A stretch of 64,000 nucleotides of DNA from Cristatella mucedo (lineage: Eukaryota; Bryozoa; Phylactolaemata; Cristatellidae), in contig WPIO01000032.1 of NCBI GenBank assembly GCA_009760855.2, forward strand, positions 1,591,001-1,655,000. The letters are read 5' to 3'. The position numbers were made by a program, and so were the translations under genes. The notes under the pieces are model-generated. The model ran no database searches. It saw only the letters and a list, made by a program, of their open reading frames with translations, and was not told where the DNA came from. Shown in pieces: positions 47,385 to 58,640 of the stretch; the stretch's first letter is position 1, and every line of letters starts with the position of its first letter.

Positions 47385-48015
47385 TGTCACTCAGAAAATA
47401 CAAAGCCTGACCTTCAAAATAGGCTTGCCGCCCCCCCCCCGGTAGTTTCAGCACCGATTGCATGCGGTTCCACAGTTATCTTTCTCTAGATGCGAACATT
47501 AGCTCCACAATCAAGTCGGCCTATTTTTAGCCATCCAATAATGGAAACATTTGAGCATGTTTAGACCAGGACACGACAGCCAAGTTAATCCATACATTCG
47601 TGACATCATGTATTGACATTTTAACTCTCTCCTCGAAGCTCTGTGGCCAATTAATCGAAGGATTACAGATTGCGAAACTGGTCATGTTTATCACATTCCA
47701 CCACTTCTCCACGACCTGTACTGGCTTCCCAGTATTCAAGGTCCTTTCTCTCATTTTTAGGTCCCTACATCTCTTGCTTTGGCTTACCATTCTGAAATAG
47801 CTACTCATCAGCTAACTGCTCTCGCAGCACCTGCTCCTCTGAGACTGGCTGCTTAGCTGCACCCAAAACCGCCTTAAAAATTTTTGCGGAGATCGAGCCA
47901 TTATTCCCTATGCGCTATATGGTTGTAACTCAATATGGACTGAAATCAAATCACTAACGTCGCATTACTTGAGGACATTTAAAACACAGCTAAAAGTCAC
48001 TTGTACCGCAGACAT
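47385..48015 (+). mobile_element. Decayed LINE, C-terminal region
   Basis: Similar to family A in AAGCCTGACCTTCAAAATAG and AGCTCCACAATCAAGTCGGC, with a C-terminal stretch reading SHYLRTFKTQLKVTCTADI. Frames are broken and no tail hairpin is seen. A C10 run is present at about 47,431. Confidence 0.65.
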
Positions 48016-48728
48016 AACAAAATGCATTATTAATTTCATACAACATTATCAGTTTTTGGTTTTTGTAAATTGGTTTAAGCTTCTAAGCGCTGTCTTTTGT
48101 GGGCCTTTTCAATCATCTTCTAACGAACAAGGTCTTGTTCACCACCCTGTAAGCAACACTGCAGAGGAATTTTCATAAGTCATCTTTAATGGTCACTATC
48201 GGCTAACCGACCGGATACAATGTCAAGTTTATTGTCCCGAGCCTTCATTTATGACACTGGGCATAAATGCTCAAGCAGCATGCACTGCTGCTGATTGCAA
48301 ATAGAAAAAACTGGTTCTACCATCGGTTGCAAACCGCAAGGATCCAGACCATGCTTTTAGCAATATTTGCCACAACATGGTGATTGGACTTGTGAATTAC
48401 TTTGAGTCCATGGAGTTCAGGCGGCAAGACCATCGGGATGATTTTTTGCATACACTGACATAGATGATCGCACAGCTGCATCATAGTACTAGGGAAGACA
48501 GTCAGATATTAGGTGAAGCTAGCTACGGTGATACATACTAAGTAAATGTCAATGTTTCCAAGGAGTCTCCTGACAATGCGAGACCACGACAGCCCGCGAA
48601 ACACGGCAGCTGGATTAATAAATACTGCTGTCTGTTACTACAGAGGTCTTGTGGTGCCCCTGTGAACTAAACCACCGGCCGCTGCTATCGACAGTGGCCC
48701 AATAGAGCTGCTTCGATCGAAGTGCATA

Positions 48729-48942
48729 ATGGCAACTCAGACGCTGACGACTGCAGCATCGCCACCAAGCAGTCAGAAAATTGCAGAAATTCGCTCGGCT
48801 GACCTGCACCGGTTAGGCGTACCTGATGACACCGTTTGGTGCAGCGTGGCCATGGCTTCGCCACATCCAGCCAAGGACGACAGATTCGTGTCTTCAAAGT
48901 TGATGATAGATGGCAGCGTGACCATGCCTGCGGCAAAAAAAG
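48729..48942 (+). CDS. Candidate initial exon, unknown protein
   Basis: An open frame starting MATQTLTTAASPPSSQKIAE and reading SADLHRLGVPDDTVWCSVAM ends at a possible donor, AAAG-GTCAGA. Composition is coding-like but I recognise no family and find no partner exon. Confidence 0.2.
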
Positions 48943-49479
48943 GTCAGAGAAACGCTCGTGCCCAAGCTTTTGATTAGGCCACGCGAGCCAGACTTCGGGT
49001 TTCAGAGCCGCGCGGCCCGGTGCCGTTCAGTTCACTCCGAAAAGCTCTGGCTCAGAACGATTAGTCCACTGCCGTGCTCGCTTCTTGACAGGAGCTGCTA
49101 TAGCCCTGCTCGAAGCGAAACAGCTGCAACCGGGCCAGTGTCAGCTGTATGCTCCCCTTGCTCTCTTCGCAGCCATCCTCGCCCCTTCTTCTCACATGCC
49201 AGACGTTTCAAATGTACGTTTTCAACTTGGTGAGTTGCATGCTTTTGGCTTAAAACAGCTTTAGTGATAGACTATATTTTCGCCTTGAAAAAATCATAAC
49301 TCGGCCTAAATTGAATGGATTACCGTTAAATTTCAAATGTGAATTGAGCTGCACTTGTGTGTCACTGCATGAGTTGATTTATTTATTTACAATTTATTTT
49401 GAATAAATATTGCTAAAAATGCTATCAAACATCACGGAGCTTTATTTTCTTATTTTCTTTATTTATCGTGGTCAAGGTA

Positions 49480-50328
49480 TGGCGATACTTATCCAAACGA
49501 CAAAAAATATACTTCTGCAGCAATTTACAAGCAGCCTATTTTCAACTTCATAACATTGCTAAAATTTGGGCTTGTTTAGATAAGGATACCACGTCCAAGT
49601 TGGTCCATGAATTCGTGACATCCCGTCTCGACTTCTGCAACTCACTGCTTACTGGCCTACCGGCATGTGCGATCAGGCGATTGCAGCTGGTGCAAAACTC
49701 CGCAGCCAGGCTTGTCTGTCGTGAGCGCCGCAGTTGCCACATTACTCCACTTCTCGCCGACCTGCACTGGCTACCAGTCAAGCAACGGATTGACTTCAAG
49801 GTTTTGTCGCTCACTTTTAGGTCCCTTCACTCTATGGCTTCAGCCTATCTCTCAGATATACTACCCCATCAGGCCAAGCATCGTACCACCCGCTTTTCGG
49901 AATCCAACAGTCTACAAATACCTCGTACAAACCTCAAATCCTTTGGAGACCTTGCATTTAGTTCGTATGCTCCCAAAGCCTGGAACTCCCTCCCGACCTG
50001 CGTCAGAACATCCCCTGACCTGACCACATTTAAAAGGAACTTAAAAACACACCTATTTAGGACAGCATTTAGTGGGTCCCTGTGATTCGTCCTTGATGTG
50101 CTTATGCGTGCTGACACTGTGCATGCTGCGTGCCACTAACCACATTTGCATGCTGACCCTGTGCATGTCACCCCTAACCATGTTATTCATTTTGTTTGTT
50201 TTTCAAGCATGATTTTACTTACCATTCAATTGCATTTCCCTTTGCAGCAAATGTAAAGCGCCTAGAAAGAGATTTAGTTCTCTAGGGGAGCTTTATCAAG
50301 TGCATTATTATTATCATTATTATTATTA
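49480..50328 (+). mobile_element. LINE family A, young 5'-truncated copy
   Basis: A 205-residue open frame at 49,468-50,085 covers the C-terminal domain without a break (SRLDFCNSLLTGLPACAIRR, LHWLPVKQRIDFKVLSLTF, APKAWNSLPTC, FRTAFSGSL). The full 3' UTR, hairpin and an ATT tail at about 50,304-50,328 follow. It is nearly identical over the shared part to the 41,456-41,914 copy. Confidence 0.93.
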
Positions 50329-50734
50329 AGCAGAGCTGATGTCACATTTGTACTTGTGATTGATCCACAAAGTATTGGCAGAGCTATACAATTTGCAAAG
50401 GGTAAAGATGCACTATAAATGAATCCATTTAAAATCCACTGGCTAATAAGATTCAGGAAGTTGGAGTACATAATGTATATATTCAATAGTACAGAGATCG
50501 CCCAACTTATTTGTATGCATGTTGCTTCCGGTTTACTGCTGGGATAGGCACGGTTTGCCCAATCATATTCGTATTTTTTATGTGAAAACCGTCACAAATT
50601 AAGATCCAATTAAAAAAATTCACCTCTTTGAAAGGGACTCTTAACAATTATTTGATTATTGGAGAGATTAATTTGTCCGGTAAATTATTGACATGTACCA
50701 TTAATCGTTGCCACTGAGCTTACACTAGAGCCGG

Positions 50735-50835
50735 ATTTGGAGTTACGTTGTAGTACACATGCAAAGTGCCTATAAAGAGATTTGGCTGTCTTAAGGCACT
50801 ATTGGGATTTCTCAGTATTATTGTTGTTATTGCAA
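50735..50835 (+). mobile_element. LINE 3' end fragment, old
   Basis: Reads GCAAAGTGCCTATAAAGAGA and GTCTTAAGGCACTATTGGG with a degenerate ATT tail: the family hairpin in altered form (GTGCC with GGCAC). Confidence 0.55.
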
Positions 50836-51379
50836 CAGTGGCTCTCTCCCAACTACAGCTTATGCAAAGCGACCAGCCCGATGCGAAATGATTTTGCCGG
50901 CCGTAAGTGACCACACTACTCGGTACCGTCCAGCAAGCCAGTTAGTGCCTCACTATTGCCGCTCAGATGCATTCCTGGATGCTGCTGCCACTGCCAAGGC
51001 TAGCGAATTGGGTATTCCCATGGGAACCCGACGGACTAAAAGAGGGGTAAGGGATGCCTCTTCAGTATTTCTTGCATGGTTTCGAGCTGCTTAGCACACT
51101 ATCGCACAATCATTGCAGGAACTACTCACCCTATTTGTCAACGAGTCTGCTACAATGGGATGGGCTTACTCATAAATGTGCCTATTAAGTCCTTGCATAA
51201 GAAAATAACTCCCTAACTATACGTGACACGATTCTTGACGTCTTTGACTTGCTTGCTGAAGCTGAGAACTGCCCGACAAGAACCCACACCAATCCTAGAG
51301 GCTACTCATTCTTCCATACCCCGAGGTCCATTAAAACTGGCGGTGCAGTAGTCACTAGCTCCTTAATGAATGACATGAG

Positions 51380-51910
51380 GCTTGCAGTCAGAAACTACTA
51401 GAAAGCCTAGCTCTCAAAATGGGCTCCATCAGCAAGTTACCTATAGCCTCTGCATGCAATTTTGGTGACCCATTTCGAAATTACTCTCCACTAGATGAGT
51501 ACTTCAGCTCAACAGTCAAGTCTGCCTAACTGCATTAATGCAACGCTGAAAAATTTGGAATTGTTAGATAAGGCTACTGCAGAATGACTTGACTTCTCAC
51601 CAATTTGTACCGAATCCTCATCAAAAAACCTAGCAGCTTCAAAGCCGGCACTCACTTTTAGATCCATTCCCTCTTTTAATATGGCTTGATCTTCAATACT
51701 TATGAATGAAGCATCCCATCGTACCACCAGCTCTTCTAAATTTGCTCACGTTGTTGTGCCTATTTAGCGAACTTCAAATCTCTCGGAGGCAATGCGTTCA
51801 GTTCCTAAGCTTAGAAAGCCTGCAGCTACCAATAGACCTCAAGCTCCTGATTTAACAAAATTGAAAAACAGCTAAAACCCTACTTGTTCCGCACAGCCTT
51901 TTTTATCCGC
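51380..51910 (+). mobile_element. Decayed LINE family A C-terminal region
   Basis: Matches family A in TCTCAAAATGGGCTCCATCA, TCAGCTCAACAGTCAAGTCT, ATCCCATCGTACCACCAGCT and CTACTTGTTCCGCACAGCC, with many indels. Confidence 0.65.
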
Positions 51911-52479
51911 ACTACTGATTGTCGTTCGTGTCCTTGTGCACGCTAAAAATATGTATAATATGACCCATTGGCACGATATCTTTTCAGCACACGATCACGT
52001 TACCACAAAAGAGCTCGGTTCTCTTGGTTATATACACGGTTTCTTTCTGTACTAATGCTCCCACACGCAATGGGGCTAATGGCTCATGCTTAAAGCCCTC
52101 TAGGATCTCAGCCTGACTGACGGCTCCCAAACATTCAGGCTGGCGTTTGAGACCGGTGCCTCTTTTTTGGGTGCAGCAGTTGTCGATAGCTACTGCCATT
52201 GGGTTCATTAACAAAAAGGTCTTCAAGAGCCAGCTGGGCTCTCTGAGTGATGCGCCGTATGGAAAGGTCACGATCCAGGACTAGTCGCGCCTATATTTTG
52301 TATGAGCCCGAGTGAAGCAGCAGTTCGTCTGCCAAAGCTATCACGCCTGTGGGCATGACAAGAACTCACACTTGCAGGCCAGCGACCGGGATATCAACGA
52401 GTTTTCTTAGCCTAAAGACGTGCTAACAGGCTAGGGTCAAGAGGCAGCCAACACGACAAGTTCCCCCATACCCCCATAC

Positions 52480-52566
52480 GACAGCTCATGAACTACCAAA
52501 GCCGTGCGTTCCAGCTTGTCGGCATGTTTATAATTTCCTGGATCGAGACTAGATTCTCTGAGGGAG
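52480..52566 (+). mobile_element. SINE 3' part
   Basis: Reads TTTCCTGGATCGAGACTAG, then ATTCTCTGAGGGAGCTATAT, matching the tail of the other SINEs. The head is unclear. Confidence 0.5.
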
Positions 52567-52575
52567 CTATATACA

Positions 52576-52622
<47 letters not shown>

Positions 52623-52643
52623 CGATCGATCGATCGATCGATC
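52567..52643. repeat. (ATAC)n-(AT)n-(ATCG)n compound microsatellite
   Basis: About ten ATAC units, then AT repeats, then about five ATCG units, starting directly at the SINE tail. Confidence 0.97.
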
Positions 52644-52747
52644 CATCCGCCTGGCAATCTATGCAGCTTCCGTCGACGGTGGGGGGCTGCGGCAACAGGA
52701 AGAGCTTTGGTGTGATGAAGCGAGCACAAACGCAAGGATACGTATTT

Positions 52748-52823
52748 TGGCAAAAGCTACTCCAGCAGTGCTGACATAAACCCACGCTTCGAAAGCACGG
52801 GATGCAGCCACTCGAAAGCAAAA
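52748..52823. repeat. Low-copy repeat, copy 1
   Basis: About 75 bp (TTGGCAAAAGCTACTCCAGC to TGCAGCCACTCGAAAGC) is about 93% identical by eye to 53,952-54,023, in the same orientation, 1.2 kb apart. Confidence 0.9.
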
Positions 52824-52926
52824 GACGAACTTACTTCCGGACCGAAAGCTGGTGTTTGGCTTGCTCTCGTCCGAGGTTTTAAGCCGGCTGTCAGCAGCTC
52901 CGCAGCTGTCGAACACAACCGAATAC

Positions 52927-53122
52927 CTGCCGCACTGCCATCGCTGCTTCGCGACCGTCGGCACACTGAAAGCCGATGCAGCTCTGCTGCTGCTGCCGCG
53001 GCCGCCACCATAGCAAGCCGGTCTCGGGCCTGCTTCGACGTAGGACATCAGAGATGTGTCCGGCAGCGATAAGATGTCTGCCGCCACCGACGAGCGGCGC
53101 CCGGCCAAGCTGTCGGCAATAG
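52927..53122 (-). CDS. Candidate internal exon, unknown protein
   Basis: Between acceptor TTTCTCCCTGTAG and donor CGGCAG-GTATTC the frame is open and coding-like (IADSLAGRRSSVAADILSLP, DTSLMSYVEAGPRPACYGGG, FSVPTVAKQRWQCG), with a serine/glycine-rich middle. The longer open frame around it, to 53,309 and 52,659, runs through a repeated sequence and is not trusted. No family is recognised. Confidence 0.3.
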
Positions 53123-53449
53123 CTACAGGGAGAAATGCATTTCCTCGTTGTAGCGCAACAGTATACGCTGAGGTGCATACCTTAGATGACATCGAGACAC
53201 GATGCGGTTGCAGCCGAGCATGCAGGAAGTGCCTTATTGGACTACAGCAGCAGCATCCGTTCGCTAACAGAGGCAACAAGTCGGTGGTGCCCGAGTCGAA
53301 GCGAAGCAAAGCAAAGCAAAACTATACTTGAAGCTGCTACATGTACCATTAAGGAAGACTAAGAACCCATCAGTATCTCGGAGAATTTGCTTCGTCCGAG
53401 CGAATTGTCCATCGTGTGCTCACACATGCTGCTACCGTGCATGCTATCA

Positions 53450-53524
53450 CTGAGCAATTGAAGTGCTTCCTTCTCAGCATCTGTAAAGTTCTCAGAAAGA
53501 GATCCTCAGCTCTCTTGGGGCTTT
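53450..53524 (+). mobile_element. LINE 3' end fragment (plus), tail-to-tail with the next
   Basis: Reads GCATCTGTAAAGTTCTCAGA, AAGAGATCCTCAGCTCTCTT and GGGGCTTTATA, a diverged family hairpin, running into a shared ATA/TTA tract at 53,525-53,549. Confidence 0.6.
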
Positions 53525-53620
53525 ATAATAATAATAATAATAATAATGTACTTGATAAAGCGCCCTCAGAGAACTTAATCTCTTTCTAGGCGCTTTACAT
53601 TTGCTGCAAAGGGAGCTTTA
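53525..53620 (-). mobile_element. LINE family A 3' end fragment (minus)
   Basis: From the shared ATA tract, GTACTTGATAAAGCGCCCTC and TCTCTTTCTAGGCGCTTTAC match the family-A terminal hairpin on the minus strand. The fragment is only about 70-95 bp. Confidence 0.85.
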
Positions 53621-53951
53621 CACAAACGCCTTAGTATAATTAAGATTCTTACTTTATAAACCTGTAGGAATTTTAGTTTTACAGAGCTAAAATCACAAGA
53701 GCAAAACAACAAAGAAATATGCATTCGCAATATACGAAAGCAACGACCCGTTGTGCAGCAATTGTTGCCAAGTAGCTGCAGCCGTAGGTACCCTTTGGGA
53801 CTGCCGTTTCACCTCGGGCCCCTCACCCCCGCACGGAATGATACTCACTCGTTGTGGGCACCAAATGAAAAAACGAAAGCCAGTCGAACCCGCGACTTTG
53901 GGGTACCCCATCTTGTTACACAGTGTATTATATAAGCAGGAGACACGTAGT

Positions 53952-54023
53952 TTGGCAAAAGCTACTCCAGCAGTGCTGACATCAACCCACGCTTCGGAAG
54001 CACGGGATGCAGCCACTCAAACG
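53952..54023. repeat. Low-copy repeat, copy 2
   Basis: Second copy of the 52,748-52,823 sequence. Confidence 0.9.
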
Positions 54024-54029
54024 GCAAAA

Positions 54030-56200
54030 CCAGCACCGAGCACGGTTAACCTATAGACTACATGCTTATATGCATATCGCGTAAATAGGACGGCCGTGTA
54101 CTAGTTAGCGAATGTATGTGTTAAACGTTGATGGACTGGCATGGCTAACATACAATGTGCACGTTTGCGTGTAGCTTGCCCCTTCTTAATATACGGCTAT
54201 TTAAAATACGATGAAATTATGTGTAGGCACGAGTGCAGCTACGATTCATTCTTAGCTGCGCTCCGTGCTCTGTCAGTGAGGCCATTTCCTTCGTTCCCTG
54301 TATACATTAACCTCGAGCCTTTATTTTTGCCCAACGGCCGGTGCAATGCGAGCGATCGCAGCAGCAAGCCCACTCATTTACCGGGTCATTGGTGAATATA
54401 CTAGCCTGTACGCCGTCCTAACATTGCTCAAATACAGAGCTCCGGTAACACCTAGCATGCAATACGTCGTAGTACCGGCGTGATGCATGGTGCTGGGTTA
54501 ATGGCATTACTAGCGAGATTCTTGTGACCTGCACGTGAATAAATGTGCCAGTACCCAGCCCGCAAACCCTCTTCATTTGTGTACACAAAATTTTGAATAG
54601 GTGAGTGAAATTCTGCTACTCGAACGTGTCGATGAAGGATCGGCTTATGCGACAGCTCCTGTCTGTTACAAAGCAGTGATTTTTTTCTCGATCGCAGTGC
54701 TATTCCCTACATTTATGAACTCCTTATCATGTCTCTTTCGTGCACCTGTGACTCAAATTCATTCCACTGCACTTCTAACACAACTCAAACGTCACTGTCT
54801 TGTGTATTGTCCGTGCCATGAAACTTGATCTTCACCGCGCCCACATGCCACTTAATTAGATACGTTAAGGCAGTGTCCTTGCTTAACAGGAGGACCATTT
54901 AAATAAAATTGGCCTGTAGAACCGAAGCTAAACCAACAGCACAATTTACATAAAATAATTGCGCCCTCAACAGAAGACTGTAAGAAAAAATGATCATCTT
55001 TGGAAGTTGAACTCACAATCTCCTGAGTCAGAAGCAAGAGTCATACAGTATAACTCATTAGTAACGTAGCCTAAACGTCCACCACCAGCTAGCCGGCTGT
55101 ACACGGTGAGTCTTGCTTCTGACCTATTTGAGGCTCCGATGTAAACGTCACCAATACGTTAGGGGCCCAAAACTAAGCGAAGACTTAACAAAGACACGGC
55201 AGCAAAACGTGTTTCTACTTCTGACCAAGACTTGGCAACTGACTAATCATGGGTGCCCTCAAGGATATGCCTTCTTCAATGCTTTGATAAGCATGGGGAC
55301 GACTCGACCAACGATATCATCGAAGCGGTCCATGAGAGTAATGTCTGAAAATCTACGAGCTAGGCTAGCCGCACAAGAATCAAATAGTGAGGTGGCTTCG
55401 GTAAAAGCAATCGTGGAAGATAACAATTCACCGGGAGATGCATCGATGAGGGCCATTTCCTACCTCCCTAAAAAGAGCAACTTTCCAATAAACACCAGGG
55501 GGCAGTGCGAGTCGGAAGCCAGAATTAGATGAAGACTGACCGTGTGCACTTCCTACAAAAAAGGAAGTAGGACAGATGTAGGTAGAAAGGAAGACTTCTC
55601 GAGAAAACCAGGCTTAAGTATTCCCTCAGATTTGGACTGCTCCCAGTAATGGCTAATATTCACCTGGTTAAAAAAAAGAGAGGATACACCAGTTCACGGA
55701 AAAGATTTTTAGTTTTCTGAGATAACTCACTTGAGAGACTAGCTTTACTAATGCCATCACGATAACAGCAGCACCCGTGCACTCAGCAGCCGCTCTGAGG
55801 CCTCTGATACAGCCAGTCACCTCATGCCCAGCTCTAGCTGTTCAAGCTCTTTCTCACTTTGTGTTATTTAAGTGCAACGGCACACTTCCACTTAAATAGA
55901 GCTTTTTTTAATTCTGCAGGCAGTCACATGAAGATTAAATTGCTCGGCAGGTACACCCATGTAAATTTAAAGAAAATAGTACCTAGCATGCCAGCGAGCA
56001 TGACGGCCAACTGCACTCTCTCTTCATACATTCGATTGAGAGTGAATGCATTTGCAATCACGTCCACAAAAGAACATGGTTTTTTGAAGGTCCCCTTTGT
56101 GAGAGGTCGCCAAGTGTTATGTTTGCTGGAAAGTAAATGTAAAGGTAAGCCGATTCAACATTCTCCCCTTGCCCCTACCCTGGCTTGCAGCTGGCAAAAT
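54030..56200. other. Intergenic DNA, no gene seen
   Basis: No recognised gene or repeat. The 250-residue open frame starting at 55,859 crosses the tRNA-like repeat at 56.2 kb and is judged spurious. Confidence 0.4.
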
Positions 56201-56204
56201 GTTA

Positions 56205-56290
56205 ACCGCTATGGGACTCGAACCCATCACCTGGGTCGTGAAGATCGTAGACTAAGACCCAAGAGCGATCGCTGGCTGGCACGTGCGAAC
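56205..56290 (-). mobile_element. tRNA-like sequence, probable SINE head
   Basis: On the minus strand a perfect T-arm-like stem and loop (ATGGG TTCGAGT CCCAT) follows an A-box-like region. Acceptor and anticodon stems do not pair as in a functional tRNA, so a tRNA-derived repeat is more likely than a tRNA gene. Confidence 0.5.
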
Positions 56291-56579
56291 GGCCTCTGTA
56301 GCACAGCGTCCCGGGTTGGGGGAGGGTCCTCCAGACCTCAGCCTTTGCAGCTCTGGCGCCAGCCTCAGCCAGGCAGGGACCCGTGCGCTGGCAGCTGCCG
56401 CATCAATGACGTCGCAAGAATCGGTGACGAGAGACAGGTAGCAGGTGGTACCTGCTACGGGGTGCCCCTTGCAGCTAGCTCATCCACACTTTCAAAAGGT
56501 AATGGCAGCTGTCAGAGGGGGGATAGTGGTGCAAGTGCAACGGTGGCAGGCCCCCTCCTCCTGCATCGGCAGCACTCAC

Positions 56580-56930
56580 CCGACAGCCATGGGTGCTTCT
56601 TCTGGCTTTGAGCAGCGACATCGACGGCCACGCCCCGGTGGGCGACGGAGCGGTGGCAGCAGCGGCAACTTGCCAAGCCTCTGCGGCCACCGCTGCCTCG
56701 ACTGTCATGGTCGCCAGCAGAGGCGGCGCCGGCAGACAGCGAACGCCGCCACCTCGTCATCGACCATGGACGGTCTCGGCCTGCCACGACCAGCCACACC
56801 ACAATGCCAAGCAGGACGGCCGCTCGGTAGGACGTGTCGATCGGAGCCAGCGGCGACTCGCCGCCCGGTGGCAGGGAGCAGCTGCCCGTCAGCTCGTCGC
56901 CTGGTGGGCAAAGAACCACGTCCGCCGCCG
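56580..56930 (-). CDS. Candidate exon of an unknown single-pass membrane protein
   Basis: An open frame on the minus strand reads VVLCPPGDELTGSCSLPPGG, then a membrane helix (YRAAVLLGIVVWLVVAG), then a basic tail (RDRPWSMTRWRR) to KKHPWLS, ending at a consensus GTGAGT donor. The acceptor is placed at CAGCGCTGAG. It lies in CpG-rich DNA with a CTG-rich pyrimidine tract upstream. No family is recognised. Other frames over the same DNA are also open, which lowers confidence. Confidence 0.3.
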
Positions 56931-57437
56931 CTCAGCGCTGAGGGTCAGTGCCGAAGCAGCCGGCCGTGAAAGCAGCAGTGAAAGCAGCAGCGAAAGCGGT
57001 TGTGGCGCTTTGCACAGCTCTGCGCCGGCACGTGCAACCCACAGATGCTTCGATGCAGACGACTTCGCTCGCCGCCGGGAATTCTGGGTGGCAGCAGTTC
57101 GCGGCAGTTGCACTCACTCAGCCGCCAGCGAGCAGGGGGGGGGGATCCTATGAGCCGGGGAGAGCACTGCCTTACCTGACGTGGAAACCTTCCTCACCAA
57201 ACTTAACCGATAAAGCCCAACTAGCATGACGATGATGCAGTCAAAACCCCTTTACAATGGCTAGCTATACTGCACAGCTACACAGGCACGAGCGCACGTC
57301 TGCACTCTGTGCAGACCAGCATGTGCTGTCAGTTCACATACAGAACTGATAGACTACACACACCCACAAGCCATCGTGTAAACACCAACTGCATTAGATG
57401 AGAGGATTATCAAAATAGTAAACTCCTTTGGGTGCAT

Positions 57438-57438
<1 letters not shown>

Positions 57439-57475
<37 letters not shown>

Positions 57476-57492
57476 GCGCACGCGCGCACACA
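57439..57492. repeat. (CA)n then (CG)/(CA) microsatellite
   Basis: CA dinucleotide to 57,473, followed by CGCGCGCACGCGCGCACACA. Confidence 0.96.
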
Positions 57493-58079
57493 CTCACACA
57501 CATAGAGCTGCTCAGACAAACTGCTAGCTTGTCCTTACCTTTTGACATCCGAAGCATGGCGCTATAGGTTTGCCACCTCTTTGGCAGTAACTCTCTGTGG
57601 TTGCTTTCGTGGAATCTGCTCAAGGGCAGCTTAAAGACTTTCTACAACTAGCGTGTTTCCTGCCTACCGGAATTCCCTAGTGTCTATCACATGTCAATCA
57701 CAAACCTTCATTCCTGTGTGAAGCTGGCTGAATGTGATAGACAGCATGCTCAACGCAGTGAATAGTCTCGCTCAGTTCTGCTGGGGGCCTATAAAAAAAT
57801 CTAAGGGTAGTTGAAGCCAGCTCCAGCCGGGCAAAAGCTTTCAACTTGTGCACTGCCGGCTCATTCCCAGGTGCTGTGCTGCTCCCAGTAGCCGAACTAT
57901 TATGTGGAAACCATTTTTTGCAATCGTGCAAAAAATTAATAGTCATAAATAACATTTGCATGTAACTGGAAAGGAAACAAGCTAATAGGTTAGTTGCGGC
58001 AGTCACCGTTTCTTCTGCAGGCTCAGCATTCAGGGTCGCTGGTTAGTGAGATCCCTGGTCTGTGGCATGAAAAGAATCA

Positions 58080-58640
58080 TGCACAACTAAGCATACGAAT
58101 CGTAGATGGAAAAAAGGCCAAGTTCACAGGAGTTCGGGGAATGCTGAGCCAAAAAAAGTATCTTTAGCTGAGACTTAAATTATGCAAAGTCAAAGCAGGC
58201 AGTGACAGAAGCTGGAAACGAGTTCTCCAGATTTGCACAGCATTCAATCTGAACAGGTCCGGTCGCCAAAAAGTTCCAATTTACTTCGAGGCACAGTTGA
58301 AGGTGGCTAAGAGCTGAAGAGCTGGTCGTGCAAAAGCACGTAACTGGAGGGGCGAGGAATTTGGGCGGTGGCTGATGCAAGCGAGTGAAGCGACCAATGA
58401 GCCACAGAGAGATCTTAAATTTGATTCAATGCTTGTGAGTCGGCCACTGAAGATCAGAAAGAAGTGGTGCTATTCAGCAGTTATGCCGTTGACGACTAGA
58501 CCAAACGAACAGTCGATTGTTTGCACCAATTTCAGGTGATTTAGAAGCCTTGCTGATAATATTAAAGTTAGAGATTTGCCGCAGTCTAGATGTGCCGCCA
58601 AAGACCTTATTAAGTTCCTCTAATATTTGTACAATTCAGA
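58080..58640 (-). mobile_element. Decayed LINE, C-terminal end, a further family
   Basis: On the minus strand LENSFPASVTACFDFA is followed, after a stop, by FKSQLKILF: the usual W-N-S-L-P...F-K-x-x-L-K end of CR1/L2-like proteins. Upstream, RISLWLIGRFTRLHQPPPK may belong to the same element. It is different from families A and B. Confidence 0.5.

Noticed and set aside
56205-56290. Functional tRNA gene
   Set aside because: The T-arm is good, but the acceptor and anticodon stems cannot be drawn; fits a tRNA-derived repeat better.
55859-56611. 250-residue open frame (plus)
   Set aside because: It crosses AT-rich DNA, the tRNA-like repeat at 56.2 kb and GC-rich DNA with abrupt composition changes; no motif is recognised.
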